8,308 bases of DNA from the NCBI GenBank assembly GCA_016188575.1, contig JACPHN010000038.1:1-8308 (forward strand). Direction: 5' to 3'. Under the pieces are notes generated by a model. The model was not told where the DNA came from, made no database searches, and worked only from the letters and a program-made list of their open reading frames with translations. The first letter of the stretch is position 1; each line of letters opens with the position of its first letter. The translations under genes and the position numbers were made by a program. The DNA comes from Candidatus Schekmanbacteria bacterium. Its GTDB lineage: Bacteria > CSSED10-310 > JACPHN01. Positions 1 to 7,298 of the stretch are shown one piece after another.

Positions 1-2
1 AC

Positions 3-425
3 ACCAACTTCTTCATGGCGGCCGGATACGTCGCGGGCGGGGACCCTGCCCGGCTTCTGCTCGCACAGGCGGGGAACTATTACCACGAGCTCGATCCCGT
101 GGAGCGGACGTTCGGCGGCAGCAGCTATGCCGATTTTTCCGTGAGCATGATGGGGATCCAAACCGGCAACACGATGAGCAAGCTGCGGCAATCCCCCTTG
201 GGGCCCTACGCCGATCAGTTGCTGCCTGCGATCGCCTACGGCGCCGTGAGCCAGCCCGGTCACGCACCGCTGCGCCTGTCGGGCATGACCGACGCGCAAT
301 ACCAGAAGGCGATCCACGTCGCAGATGCCATGCGCCAGTATCGAGATGGCCTCGCCAATCAGTATCTTACCCTGGAAGCTGCGGTATTGCCGGTCTTGTT
401 CAACCTCAGTCCGATCTTTCCTTGA
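3..425 (+). CDS. Unrecognised protein, C-terminal part (5' end outside window)
   Basis: The reading frame is open from the first complete codon (T-N-F-F before the first Met at 15) to TGA at 423-425, so this is probably the last 140 residues of a longer gene and the Met at 15 is probably internal. Codons are strongly G/C-ending, as in the other genes here, which supports real coding. The product mixes a Gly/Ala-rich start, a Tyr-rich stretch (NYYHELDP), a Met/Gly/Ser stretch (SVSMMGIQTGNTMS) and a probable helix (TDAQYQKAIHVADAMRQYRD). It ends in a short hydrophobic segment (AAVLPVLFNLSPIFP) that is too proline-rich to be called a membrane anchor. I recognise no family and no catalytic motif, and assign no function. 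A tandem repeat and hairpin-like sequence follow immediately and may end its transcript. Confidence 0.7.
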   Translation, partial: TNFFMAAGYVAGGDPARLLLAQAGNYYHELDPVERTFGGSSYADFSVSMMGIQTGNTMSKLRQSPLGPYADQLLPAIAYGAVSQPGHAPLRLSGMTDAQYQKAIHVADAMRQYRDGLANQYLTLEAAVLPVLFNLSPIFP

Positions 426-430
426 CCAGG

Positions 431-493
431 TAGAGGCAGGGAATGGGGTCTAGCGCGAGTCTGCTAGCGCCGCACGGCTTTTCCCTACCTCTA
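431..493. other. Imperfect inverted repeat after the first gene
   Basis: TAGAGGCAGGGAA at 431-443 is complementary, with one mismatch in 13, to TTCCCTACCTCTA at 481-493, leaving a 37-nt loop. It begins five bases after the stop codon of the first gene. It could form the stem of a transcript-end structure, and the loop itself contains a short GC hairpin (GCCG/CGGC) before TTTT at 479-482. A terminator role is inferred from position only; the long loop makes it a weak candidate. Confidence 0.35.
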
Positions 494-530
494 GCGCGAG
501 TCTGCTAGCGCCGCACGGCTTTTCCCTACC
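449..530. repeat. Two exact tandem copies of a 41-bp unit
   Basis: Positions 449-489 and 490-530 are identical over all 41 bases. Each unit contains CTAGCGC twice, seven bases apart, and ends in GCCGCACGGC, TTTT and CCCTACC. Perfect identity suggests a recent duplication or an active repeat family. No third copy is visible in the window. Two copies with no spacer do not make a CRISPR array. Confidence 0.9.
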
Positions 531-1317
531 CTGGTGGATTGCCGTGATCGGGGAAGCGAGTCGGGGCGGTGCTGCCGGCAGGAGGCGAGAATGCGCCGGG
601 GTCCGCTACCGATGAAACGGTGCCGTGCCGCGTGGCGCGCGGAACGTCGCGGCCCGGGGTGCCGGCCAGAGCAAGCGGGGACGACTTCGCCTGGCTCGAC
701 GGCGAAACGCTTGTGTGCCCAAACCAGAAGCGACTGCGGTTGTCCCATCGTTGAGGTTCGGATCGCTCGCACCTTGGATGGATAGACCGGCAGTCGAGCT
801 GTGAGAGATCCGCACCTTGACTGCCAAACTTGCTGCCCAGATGGCGATGGATCGCATCCCGAGTGCCGTGTTTGGCACTTCAAGTGCTCTGAATCGCAGA
901 TTCAGGCCGCCGAGAAGATCGTCGAGGATCTCCAGGCCGACCGAAGCCGGCCAAAGTCCATAGAAGGGGCGCCGGGGGACCCACGAGTTGCGCATCGCCT
1001 GGCACGCGCCCCCAAAGGCGAGAGCTTGCAGTTCTCCCACGGCGAGTTGCCCGCTCGGGACACCTTTTGACAGGGATTTCGCGCCTCCGCCACGGCCTCA
1101 GGTCGCTCCACCAAGCGGCATCTCGTGGGGGGGACCCGGCCCATTCTGTGGCGGGCCTCACGGACGGTGGCGCGGAGCGGTCTTTTTCCTCTTGCGTTCG
1201 ATTCGGCCCGGACATAGAGTTTCTCCAGATCTTTGACGGTGAAGGTATAGGGTTGTGCTTATGAGCCCTTAGCACGTAAAACCTTCAGGGCAATGCGCTT
1301 CTCGCGCCAAGAGCGGT
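531..1317. other. Long stretch with no convincing gene
   Basis: Several short frames are open on both strands, but none combines a plausible start, a ribosome-binding site and a recognisable product. GC richness alone keeps frames open here. The segment that looks most like coding is on the minus strand and is listed separately. I see no tRNA, rRNA, insertion-sequence ends or promoter pair that I trust. Confidence 0.6.
902..1258 (-). pseudogene. Possible eroded coding remnant
   Basis: On the minus strand this frame is open for 118 codons, just after an in-frame TAA at 1259-1261. The first part reads like a real protein (YTFTVKDLEKLYVRAESN, then GKRPLRATVREARHRMG) with G/C-ending codons and a charged, helix-friendly composition. 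The only Met start is at 1144, well inside the frame, and composition becomes Arg/Ser-rich and unconvincing toward the end. An overlapping frame (606-1040, minus) then becomes protein-like (LEILDDLLGGLNLRF), which would fit a frameshifted relic. I recognise no family, and chance openness in GC-rich DNA is a real alternative. Confidence 0.2.
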
Positions 1318-1477
1318 ATCACCGGAGGGTACTGCCAGGTATCCGAAGGAGTTGGGGGGCACCCGTTGCGCTCGCGAATCAAGCACCTGCAACGGGTCTC
1401 GACTCCCGGTGATCTGGCACTCCGGTGCCACGGTCCAGGAACCAAAAAAGGAGGTTCTCGGCTCTGGGGAGAACCTC
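1318..1477. other. Cluster of nested inverted repeats, possible structured RNA
   Basis: The 160 bases hold an ordered set of stems. P1 pairs ATCACCGGAG (1318-1327) with CTCCCGGTGAT (1403-1413): ten pairs and one bulged C. Inside P1 lie P2, GGTAC (1328-1332) with GTATCC (1339-1344), one bulge, and P3, ACCCGTTGC (1361-1369) with GCAACGGGT (1389-1397), nine perfect pairs. Outside follow P4, TGGCAC (1415-1420) with GTGCCA (1425-1430) around a TCCG loop, and P5, GAGGTTCTC (1451-1459) with GAGAACCTC (1469-1477). P1 to P3 are mutually compatible and would form a three-way junction. No known riboswitch or ncRNA core was recognised. The strand is undetermined, and a DNA-level role such as a small mobile repeat is also possible. 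Confidence 0.35.
1441..1477 (-). terminator. Intrinsic-terminator-like hairpin on the minus strand
   Basis: Read on the minus strand, a perfect 9-bp stem (GAGGTTCTC, 9-nt loop, GAGAACCTC; 1477 down to 1451) is followed directly by CTTTTTTGG (1450 down to 1442), the classic layout of a factor-independent terminator. On the plus strand the A-run precedes the hairpin, so it would not terminate that direction. No minus-strand gene is evident to its right. It could end an unseen small RNA, be left over from a lost gene, or insulate the locus from antisense transcription. Confidence 0.55.
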
Positions 1478-1765
1478 GAAGGAATCCTGCTCCGTTCACG
1501 GGGCGGGAGAATGCCAAAACGGTCAGTTCTGTCCCACTTGCGCAAACACTGATGTAGACACGTGGAAGGAAAAGGCTCTCATCCCGTCGATCTCGAAACG
1601 CCTGCCTCCAACCCCGCTCGCAGCGCTCTGTACCTCCCCTTGTGCATTCGTGCCGCGAATGTGGCGCGACTCGTGCGAACGGTGCGGGACGTGGCGTCAA
1701 AGGCACTCGACGGGGCCTCCGAGGGAAATTGGCTTCGTGGAGGAGTGAAATTGAGGAGAATTGAA
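1478..1765. other. Leader region upstream of the 827-aa gene
   Basis: No gene is recognised here. The downstream frame is open back to a GTG at 1562, but that extension carries no export signal at its start and lacks a good ribosome-binding site, so it is read as untranslated leader. I could not pick a convincing -35/-10 pair. Confidence 0.5.
1753..1758 (+). promoter_or_regulatory. Ribosome-binding site fixing the start at 1766
   Basis: GAGGAG lies seven bases before ATG 1766-1768. It supports this start over the upstream GTG at 1562, and the resulting protein begins with a well-formed signal peptide. Confidence 0.8.
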
Positions 1766-4249
1766 ATGAACGAGAACCGGTTCCTACCCATCGTTCTGCC
1801 CCTGATCGCTATCCTGGTGTCGTATGCGAATGGAGCCATGGCGGCAGCCGTGGGAACGTCTTTTACCTACCAGGGGCTTCTGAGCACCGGAAACGGACCG
1901 GTTACGGGGACCTGCGACCTCGACTTTCGGCTATTCGATTCCTTCTCGACGGGCAGCCAGATCGGGACGACGTTTTCGTCCACCGGCGTCGAGGTGTCGG
2001 AAGGACGTTTCACGGTTTCCCTCGACTTCGGAGCGGGGGCCTTCGACGGGAACGAGAGGTGGCTCGAGCTCGCCGTCGCCTGTCCATCCGGCAGCGGTAC
2101 GCCAGGCACCCTGAGCCCTCGCCAGGCCCTGACGGCCGCTCCATACGCCATCTACAGCCAGAAGGCCGCCACCGCCTCTCAAGCCACCGACTCCGACACC
2201 GTTGACGGCAAGCACGCTTCGGAATTCGCGACGACGACCCACGCCCACGCCGGCGAACAAATCACCTCGGGGACAGTCGCCGAGGCGAGGATCGACGCCT
2301 CCCTGACCAGAGATAGCGAAGTCCTCGGCACCATCCTGGCCGGGGATGGACCCGGCAGTGGCCTCGATGCCGACACCGTCGACGGCAAGCAGGCCGAGGG
2401 CTTCGCCAGCTCCGACCACACGCATCCTGGCGGCGGGCCGACGGAAGTCGATCCGGACCAGCTCACCGGGGACACGTTGGACAACGACCTCCTCGATGCA
2501 GCGATCCTCGGTACCCACAGCCACGCGGGCACCGACATCTCTTCCGGAACCGTGACGGAGGCGCGTACCGACTCGACGATTGCCCGAGACAGCGAGATCC
2601 TCCCGACGGTTCTGGCTGGCGACGGCACGGGCAGCACCCTCGACGCCGACAAGCTCGACGGGGCAGACTCGACAGCCTTCGCCGCCGCGAGTCACGCCCA
2701 CTCCGGCTCCGCCATCACCTCCGGCACCGTGGCCGACGCCTACATCGCCTCGACGATCGCCCGCGACAGCGAGATCCTCTCGACGGTGTTGGCCGGCGAC
2801 GGCGCGGGCAGCACCCTCGATGCCGACAAGCTCGATGGGGCAGACTCGACCGACTTCCTCGGCGCCACCAGCAAGGCCGCCGATGCAGACAAGCTCGACG
2901 GGGCAGACTCGACAGCCTTCGCCGCCGCGAGCCACGCCCACTCCGGCTCCGCCATCACCTCCGGCACCGTGGCCGACGCCTATATCGACTCCACAATCGC
3001 TCGCGACAGCGAGATCATGTCGACGGTGTTGGCCGGCGATGGCTCGGGCAGCACCGTCGACGGAGACACGGTGGATGGTCTCCACGCCTCCGCGATTCCC
3101 ACTGCCGGCACACTCCTCGCGCTCGACTCGAACGCCAAGATCCCCGTCTCGGCGCTACCGACCTACGGAACAACCACTCCGGGAACGGATAGCTCCTTCC
3201 AGGCCTTCGAGAACGTGGCGGACCGGGATTCCGTGTCGATCACGATTGGAACGGATGGTCTCCCCGTACTCGTCTACGGCGGCTCGAACGTGAAGGTCAC
3301 ACACTGCGAGGACCTTGGTTGCACGACCAGGACAACGACAACGATCTCGTCCTCGGCCGCGGACAACGTGGCGATCGCGATCGGAGTGGACAACAACCCC
3401 GTGGTCGCCTATCGGGCGACCTCGGACTCAACGCTCTACGTTGCCACCTGCATCGCGGCTACCTGTGCGACATACAACACCCCTCTGGCCATCGCCACGG
3501 ACGTCGCAGGCTACGTTAACCTCGTGATCAGCGGCGGCGAGCCCCTCCTTTCCTACTACAGCTCGTCCAACACGGCATTGAAGTCTGCATACTGCAACGA
3601 CGCAAGTTGCACCTCAGGGGCTGTGAACAGCGTGATCGCAATCGCGAGTGGAGGATCCAACTCCATGGTCGTTGGCCTGACCGGCCTGCCCATGATTGCA
3701 TTTCAGTCCTCCGGTAACCTCTATCTGGGCAACTGTTCGGACTCTACTTGCACTTCCTTCTCAACCTCGCCCGCCCTGGCATCCGGGACGAACGTGGGGG
3801 CGTATCCTTCCCTTACGATCGGTACGGATGGAGTCCCGATTGTTTCTTACGTCGATTTCGACACGGATCCCGACATCCTGAAGGTCAGGCGCTGCGACAA
3901 TGCGGACTGCTCATCCCTTGGAACTATTTATTCCGTCGACCTGGCGGATTCGGAAACGATGGCCGCAGGATATAGCTCGATAGGTGTCGCGGCAAACGGC
4001 CTACCGGTGATCGCGTACACGACATCGACAAGTAACGAAGTCAATTTCGCTGTTTGCCACACCTTCAGTTGCAGCACCTCGAGCACGACGCAACTCACAA
4101 CGACGGAGGTGGACTCGATCTCCTACACGCTCGGGCCAGATGGTTTACCGATCCTCGCCTACACGACCTTCTCCTCTCCTTTTAATGAGTACGTGTACGT
4201 CAGGCGCTGCACCAACGAATTCTGCTCGGATTACTTCCGCCGCCGGTAG
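1766..4249 (+). CDS. Secreted fibre-repeat protein with seven-repeat C-x4-C propeller domain
   Basis: An 827-residue exported protein of unknown function. Residues 1-27 are a signal peptide (hydrophobic core from IVLPLIAILV, cleavage near AMA-A). Residues ~30-130 match the FTYQG...LDFRLFD...RWLELAV...LSPRQALTAAPYA pattern seen at the N-terminus of many bacterial surface proteins. Residues ~142-445 are tandem repeats combining D-x-D-x-x-DG, HxH (H159/161, 218/220, 251/253, 310/312, 390/392), SGTV and RDSE...LAGDG motifs, resembling phage tail-fibre shafts. Residues ~491-827 hold seven repeats with GxDGLPxxxY and a C-x4-C pair (first Cys at 514, 562, 610, 657, 710, 764, 815), as expected for a disulfide-stapled seven-bladed propeller. 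It has no C-terminal anchor. Start chosen from RBS and signal peptide. It lies 58 bp before the next gene, a likely operon partner. A ligand-binding or adhesive role is inference. Confidence 0.9.
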   Translation: MNENRFLPIVLPLIAILVSYANGAMAAAVGTSFTYQGLLSTGNGPVTGTCDLDFRLFDSFSTGSQIGTTFSSTGVEVSEGRFTVSLDFGAGAFDGNERWLELAVACPSGSGTPGTLSPRQALTAAPYAIYSQKAATASQATDSDTVDGKHASEFATTTHAHAGEQITSGTVAEARIDASLTRDSEVLGTILAGDGPGSGLDADTVDGKQAEGFASSDHTHPGGGPTEVDPDQLTGDTLDNDLLDAAILGTHSHAGTDISSGTVTEARTDSTIARDSEILPTVLAGDGTGSTLDADKLDGADSTAFAAASHAHSGSAITSGTVADAYIASTIARDSEILSTVLAGDGAGSTLDADKLDGADSTDFLGATSKAADADKLDGADSTAFAAASHAHSGSAITSGTVADAYIDSTIARDSEIMSTVLAGDGSGSTVDGDTVDGLHASAIPTAGTLLALDSNAKIPVSALPTYGTTTPGTDSSFQAFENVADRDSVSITIGTDGLPVLVYGGSNVKVTHCEDLGCTTRTTTTISSSAADNVAIAIGVDNNPVVAYRATSDSTLYVATCIAATCATYNTPLAIATDVAGYVNLVISGGEPLLSYYSSSNTALKSAYCNDASCTSGAVNSVIAIASGGSNSMVVGLTGLPMIAFQSSGNLYLGNCSDSTCTSFSTSPALASGTNVGAYPSLTIGTDGVPIVSYVDFDTDPDILKVRRCDNADCSSLGTIYSVDLADSETMAAGYSSIGVAANGLPVIAYTTSTSNEVNFAVCHTFSCSTSSTTQLTTTEVDSISYTLGPDGLPILAYTTFSSPFNEYVYVRRCTNEFCSDYFRRR
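2189..3100 (+). repeat. Tandem coding repeats of the fibre-like stalk
   Basis: The six D-x-D-x-x-DG segments and four RDSE...LAGDG segments are repeated at DNA level. The clearest pair is 2648-2742 and 2888-2982: 95 bases with a single difference, 240 bp apart. A shorter partial copy lies between them at about 2820-2850. Such similarity points to recent unequal recombination inside the gene, so repeat number may vary between strains. Confidence 0.85.
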
Positions 4250-4307
4250 CATCATCGATAGACTCTTGACCGAACGGGAAAGGCGTAGAAGAAAGGCGAG
4301 GCGGACA

Positions 4308-7283
4308 ATGGAATTCAGGTCAAGACGAAGTCGAAAGGCACCGTACCGGGTGCTCGGGCTCCTGCTCCTGTTGGCGCCGGCCCTGGCACACCCCGCCACG
4401 GAATCGGTCCGGTGGTCTACGGTCGATGGTGGCGGCGGGCGCAGTCTGAACGAGACCTTCACGATCCACGGGACGGCGGGGCAGCCCGACGCGGGTACGC
4501 TTCCAGGAGGAGGGTTCAACGTTCGAGGCGGCTACTGGGTCGCCTGGAGCTCCGCCGCGACTCCCACTCCAACGCCGACTCCGACGCAGACTCCAACCGC
4601 CTTGCCCACCGGTACGTCTACCCTCACGGCCACACCGACGCTGACCCCGACGCAGACTCCGACCGCCTCGCCCACAGGTATGTCTACCCCCACGGCCACG
4701 CCGACGCCAGGCCCGGAGGCCTCCGAGCCCGCGCCTGACGTCGAGAGCTTCTTCGCGCGTGCCGGCAAGCAGTCCGTCGCGCTCACCTGGGTGCCGCCGG
4801 TCTACGATACTCCGGACGTGGTCCCCTCGGTGATGATCCGCCGAAGCGAATCCGGCTTTCCACGTACGCCATCCGATGGCGTTCTGGTTGCGGACGGCAT
4901 CTCGCCACCCTTCGTTGACGAGGGGCTCGAGGTCGGCCAGACCTTCTACTATGCCGCCTTCGTGATTCCAGTAGCGGGCGGCGGGACCGATCCCGCTGCC
5001 GGGCCTGTCGCAACGGCCTCCGTGGGCGCATTTGCGAGCGCGATCCCGCTCTCCGACTTCGAGGATCGCGACGCTCCCGGCTTCCTGCGAGGACCCGGCG
5101 TGGTAGAAGCGAGCTGTCGAGGGACCTCGTGCTCAACTGCCGCTGCCGTCATCTCCTGGCTCGCGTCGGAACCCGCCCGGGCAACGATCGAGTACGGTTC
5201 GACTTCCCCCTATGACCAGTCCCAGGCAGCTCGCGGAGTCCCGGGGTACGCCACGGAGCTCGTCGATGGCCTTGCCCCGGGGCAGACTCTTCACTTCCGC
5301 GTGTGCCTTGAAGACCTCGCCGGCCTCTCGTCGTGCTCTCCCGATCAGTCAGTCGCCCTTCCGTCCGGGCGGTCGGGTCGGCTCCCCGTCCTCCTCGGTG
5401 CCCCCGTCGTGGAAGCCACAAGCGACCATGTCGCGGCGATCCGATGGCAGACGGACCTGGCAGCGACAGGCTCGGTCTCCCTTGGACTGACCTCGAGCCT
5501 TGACCGCGCCACCACACGACCGACATTTGCCCGAAACCACCGCATCGAGCTCGCCAACCTCGAACCATCCACGGTCTACTTCTTCCAGGTCGGTGGAGCG
5601 AGCCTCGAGGGCGTCGGTTTCCAGTCCGCGGTGTTCACCTTCCAGACAGGGGGTTCCCCGGATAACGTGGCCCCATCGCTTCTCAAGCTCGTCTGCGACT
5701 CCCAGAGCGTGAGCACCAACGTGGCCTTCCTCGAGATCGCCACGAACGAGCCTGCCTCGGTCCTGGTCGAATACGATGGACAACAGGCACCATGGGCAAG
5801 CCCACGCGAAGCTCTGGACCTCGAGCCGCGCAGGGATCACACGATGCTCGTACCGCAACTGACACCCGGTGAAACCTACGCCTGGCGCGTAAGGGCGATC
5901 GACCGCTGGGGGACGGAATCCCTGCCCGTAGAGACCACGTGCACGACGCTCGAAGAGGAGCCCGCCACAGGCATCACACCGCGCATCACGGAAGGGCCGA
6001 TCAGCGATGCACGCAACACGAGCGAAGACCGGACGGTCGTCGAGCTCAAGACAGACAAGCCCGTGCAGGTCCGACTCGACTACGGACTGTCCACCGCGAC
6101 CGATCGACTCGCCATCAGCAAGCCGGGTGAAAAGGCGCGCCGCTCGGGTAGCTCCATCGTGGTCTCCGCCTGGAAGAGGCATCACCAGGTATTCCTGACG
6201 AACCTCACGGAAGGGGCTCGCTACGAGTACACGATCACGATCACGGATCTCTTCGGACGGTCGATGACCTCGCCACCCGTCACCTTCGCGACGTGGAACG
6301 AGGGCGAAAAGCCAGTGCCCCAGTTCCTCGAGAGTGGCCAGGTGCTCTACCAGGCAAGCGGGACAGCCATGCTCGAATGGGAGCTTTCGGAACCCCTCGA
6401 GTCCGTGCTGCGCTATTGGATCGTCTCCTCCGACGGCGCCCGGCAACAGACTGCCGTTGCTACCTGGAGCTCGGGGCAGGCCCGAACGCTTCAACGCGCG
6501 ACGCTCACGAATATCCCGATGGGCACCCGGATCGGTTTCGAAATCGAGGCCGCGACCGCCAGTGGCGGCACTCTTACAGGGAACGACGAGCAGTCCTTTG
6601 ACATGCCGGCTGCACCCGATATAGTGGCGCCTGTCATCTCCGACCTGGCCGCCATGCCGGCCTCTGATACGATTGCGCTCCTGCGATGGACGACCAACGA
6701 ACCCACGCAGTCCGTCGTCCACTACGGAGCTACCTCCGCGCTCGGCAAGAAGATCGTCGACCCCGACTTCACGAATAGCCACGGGGTACTGCTGAGCGGG
6801 CTCAGCTCCGCCGCCACCGTCTTCTATCGTATCGAGGCCATGGACGCCGCGGGCCTTCGCACGTTCGCGCCTGCGGGTTCCCCGGACACCGTCAATCTGC
6901 CTGACGCACCCGACACGACTCTTCCCGTCATTCAGGCACCGCCAGAGACGTGGATGGAAAGCGGACTGCTCATGGTACGGTGGAAGACGGACGAGGCCTC
7001 CGACTCGGTGGTCGAGTTCGGGACCTCGCCATCCAACTTGAAGTACTACATCCATGACGGGACGGACGTGCTCGAACATACGTTACGTGTCCCGTGCTTC
7101 AGGGGTGCAACAACCTACTACGTGAACGTCTACTCCTACGACGTCGAAGGGAATCGAAGCGAGAAACAAGGCCTCGTGGTCCAGGTGCCCGTACCGTGGG
7201 GCTCACCCCTCGCGATCGGTCTCGCTCTCGCCGGGCTTGGCGTGATCTGCCTCCGCCCACGACGGCGAAGAGATATCGGTTGA
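4308..7283 (+). CDS. Secreted multi-FN3 protein with C-terminal membrane/sorting tail
   Basis: A 991-residue exported protein. Residues 1-27 are a signal peptide (basic RSRRSRK, then VLGLLLLLAPALA). Residues ~30-80 form a domain with VDGGGGRSLNETFTIHG, GQPDAG and GGYW motifs, common at the N-terminus of bacterial surface proteins. Residues 85-137 are a Thr/Pro linker. Residues ~144-226 resemble a classical FN3 domain (VALTWVPP ... TFYYAAFV). Seven FN3 domains of the purple-acid-phosphatase N-terminal type follow, starting near 262, 364, 452, 555, 668, 771 and 869, each with a W-x-(T/S)-(N/D/E)-E-P-like strand and a final aromatic strand. Residues 960-991 are VPVPW, a hydrophobic helix and RPRRRR. 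No phosphatase or other catalytic domain is present, so a structural or adhesive role is inferred. ATG 4308 is preceded by GAGG at 4298-4301. The gene is probably in operon with the upstream one. Confidence 0.9.
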   Translation: MEFRSRRSRKAPYRVLGLLLLLAPALAHPATESVRWSTVDGGGGRSLNETFTIHGTAGQPDAGTLPGGGFNVRGGYWVAWSSAATPTPTPTPTQTPTALPTGTSTLTATPTLTPTQTPTASPTGMSTPTATPTPGPEASEPAPDVESFFARAGKQSVALTWVPPVYDTPDVVPSVMIRRSESGFPRTPSDGVLVADGISPPFVDEGLEVGQTFYYAAFVIPVAGGGTDPAAGPVATASVGAFASAIPLSDFEDRDAPGFLRGPGVVEASCRGTSCSTAAAVISWLASEPARATIEYGSTSPYDQSQAARGVPGYATELVDGLAPGQTLHFRVCLEDLAGLSSCSPDQSVALPSGRSGRLPVLLGAPVVEATSDHVAAIRWQTDLAATGSVSLGLTSSLDRATTRPTFARNHRIELANLEPSTVYFFQVGGASLEGVGFQSAVFTFQTGGSPDNVAPSLLKLVCDSQSVSTNVAFLEIATNEPASVLVEYDGQQAPWASPREALDLEPRRDHTMLVPQLTPGETYAWRVRAIDRWGTESLPVETTCTTLEEEPATGITPRITEGPISDARNTSEDRTVVELKTDKPVQVRLDYGLSTATDRLAISKPGEKARRSGSSIVVSAWKRHHQVFLTNLTEGARYEYTITITDLFGRSMTSPPVTFATWNEGEKPVPQFLESGQVLYQASGTAMLEWELSEPLESVLRYWIVSSDGARQQTAVATWSSGQARTLQRATLTNIPMGTRIGFEIEAATASGGTLTGNDEQSFDMPAAPDIVAPVISDLAAMPASDTIALLRWTTNEPTQSVVHYGATSALGKKIVDPDFTNSHGVLLSGLSSAATVFYRIEAMDAAGLRTFAPAGSPDTVNLPDAPDTTLPVIQAPPETWMESGLLMVRWKTDEASDSVVEFGTSPSNLKYYIHDGTDVLEHTLRVPCFRGATTYYVNVYSYDVEGNRSEKQGLVVQVPVPWGSPLAIGLALAGLGVICLRPRRRRDIG
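4572..4703 (+). repeat. 66-bp imperfect tandem repeat encoding the Thr/Pro linker
   Basis: Two copies of a 66-bp unit (about 4572-4637 and 4638-4703) encode a 22-residue Thr/Pro/Ser segment, with shared CGCAGACTCC starting at 4585 and 4651. Low-complexity Thr-Pro runs usually act as extended linkers between a membrane- or wall-proximal part and folded domains. Confidence 0.8.
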
Positions 7284-7298
7284 CGTAAGGCGGCGTAG

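Noticed and set aside
449-530. CRISPR-like repeat
   Set aside because: Only two directly abutting copies and no spacers.
1067-1072. TTGACA as a -35 box
   Set aside because: No acceptable -10 element at 16-18 bases, and no gene starts downstream within a reasonable distance.
1448-1454. AAGGAGG as a strong Shine-Dalgarno sequence
   Set aside because: No start codon with a credible frame follows at 5-10 bases. The purines are better explained as part of the minus-strand terminator.
1562-1765. N-terminal extension of the 827-aa protein from GTG 1562
   Set aside because: It would bury the signal peptide 68 residues inside the protein, and the good RBS lies before ATG 1766.
1931-3085. 384-codon open frame on the minus strand
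   Set aside because: It lies antisense to the fibre repeats of the 827-aa gene. Its Gly/Val/Arg-rich periodicity simply mirrors those repeats, while the plus frame has a signal peptide, RBS and domain motifs.
4140-4307. Earlier start for the 991-aa gene overlapping the upstream gene
   Set aside because: The extension is in a shadow frame of the upstream gene. ATG 4308 gives a well-formed signal peptide.
4412-4738. Plus-strand frame with repeated LAHRYVYPHGH segments
   Set aside because: It is the +1/+2 shadow of the Thr/Pro linker repeat; the repetition comes from the linker DNA.
5349-7079. 576-codon open frame on the minus strand
   Set aside because: Antisense to the FN3 array. It is Arg/Gly/His-rich with no recognisable domain, and openness follows from the G/C-ending codons of the plus-strand gene.
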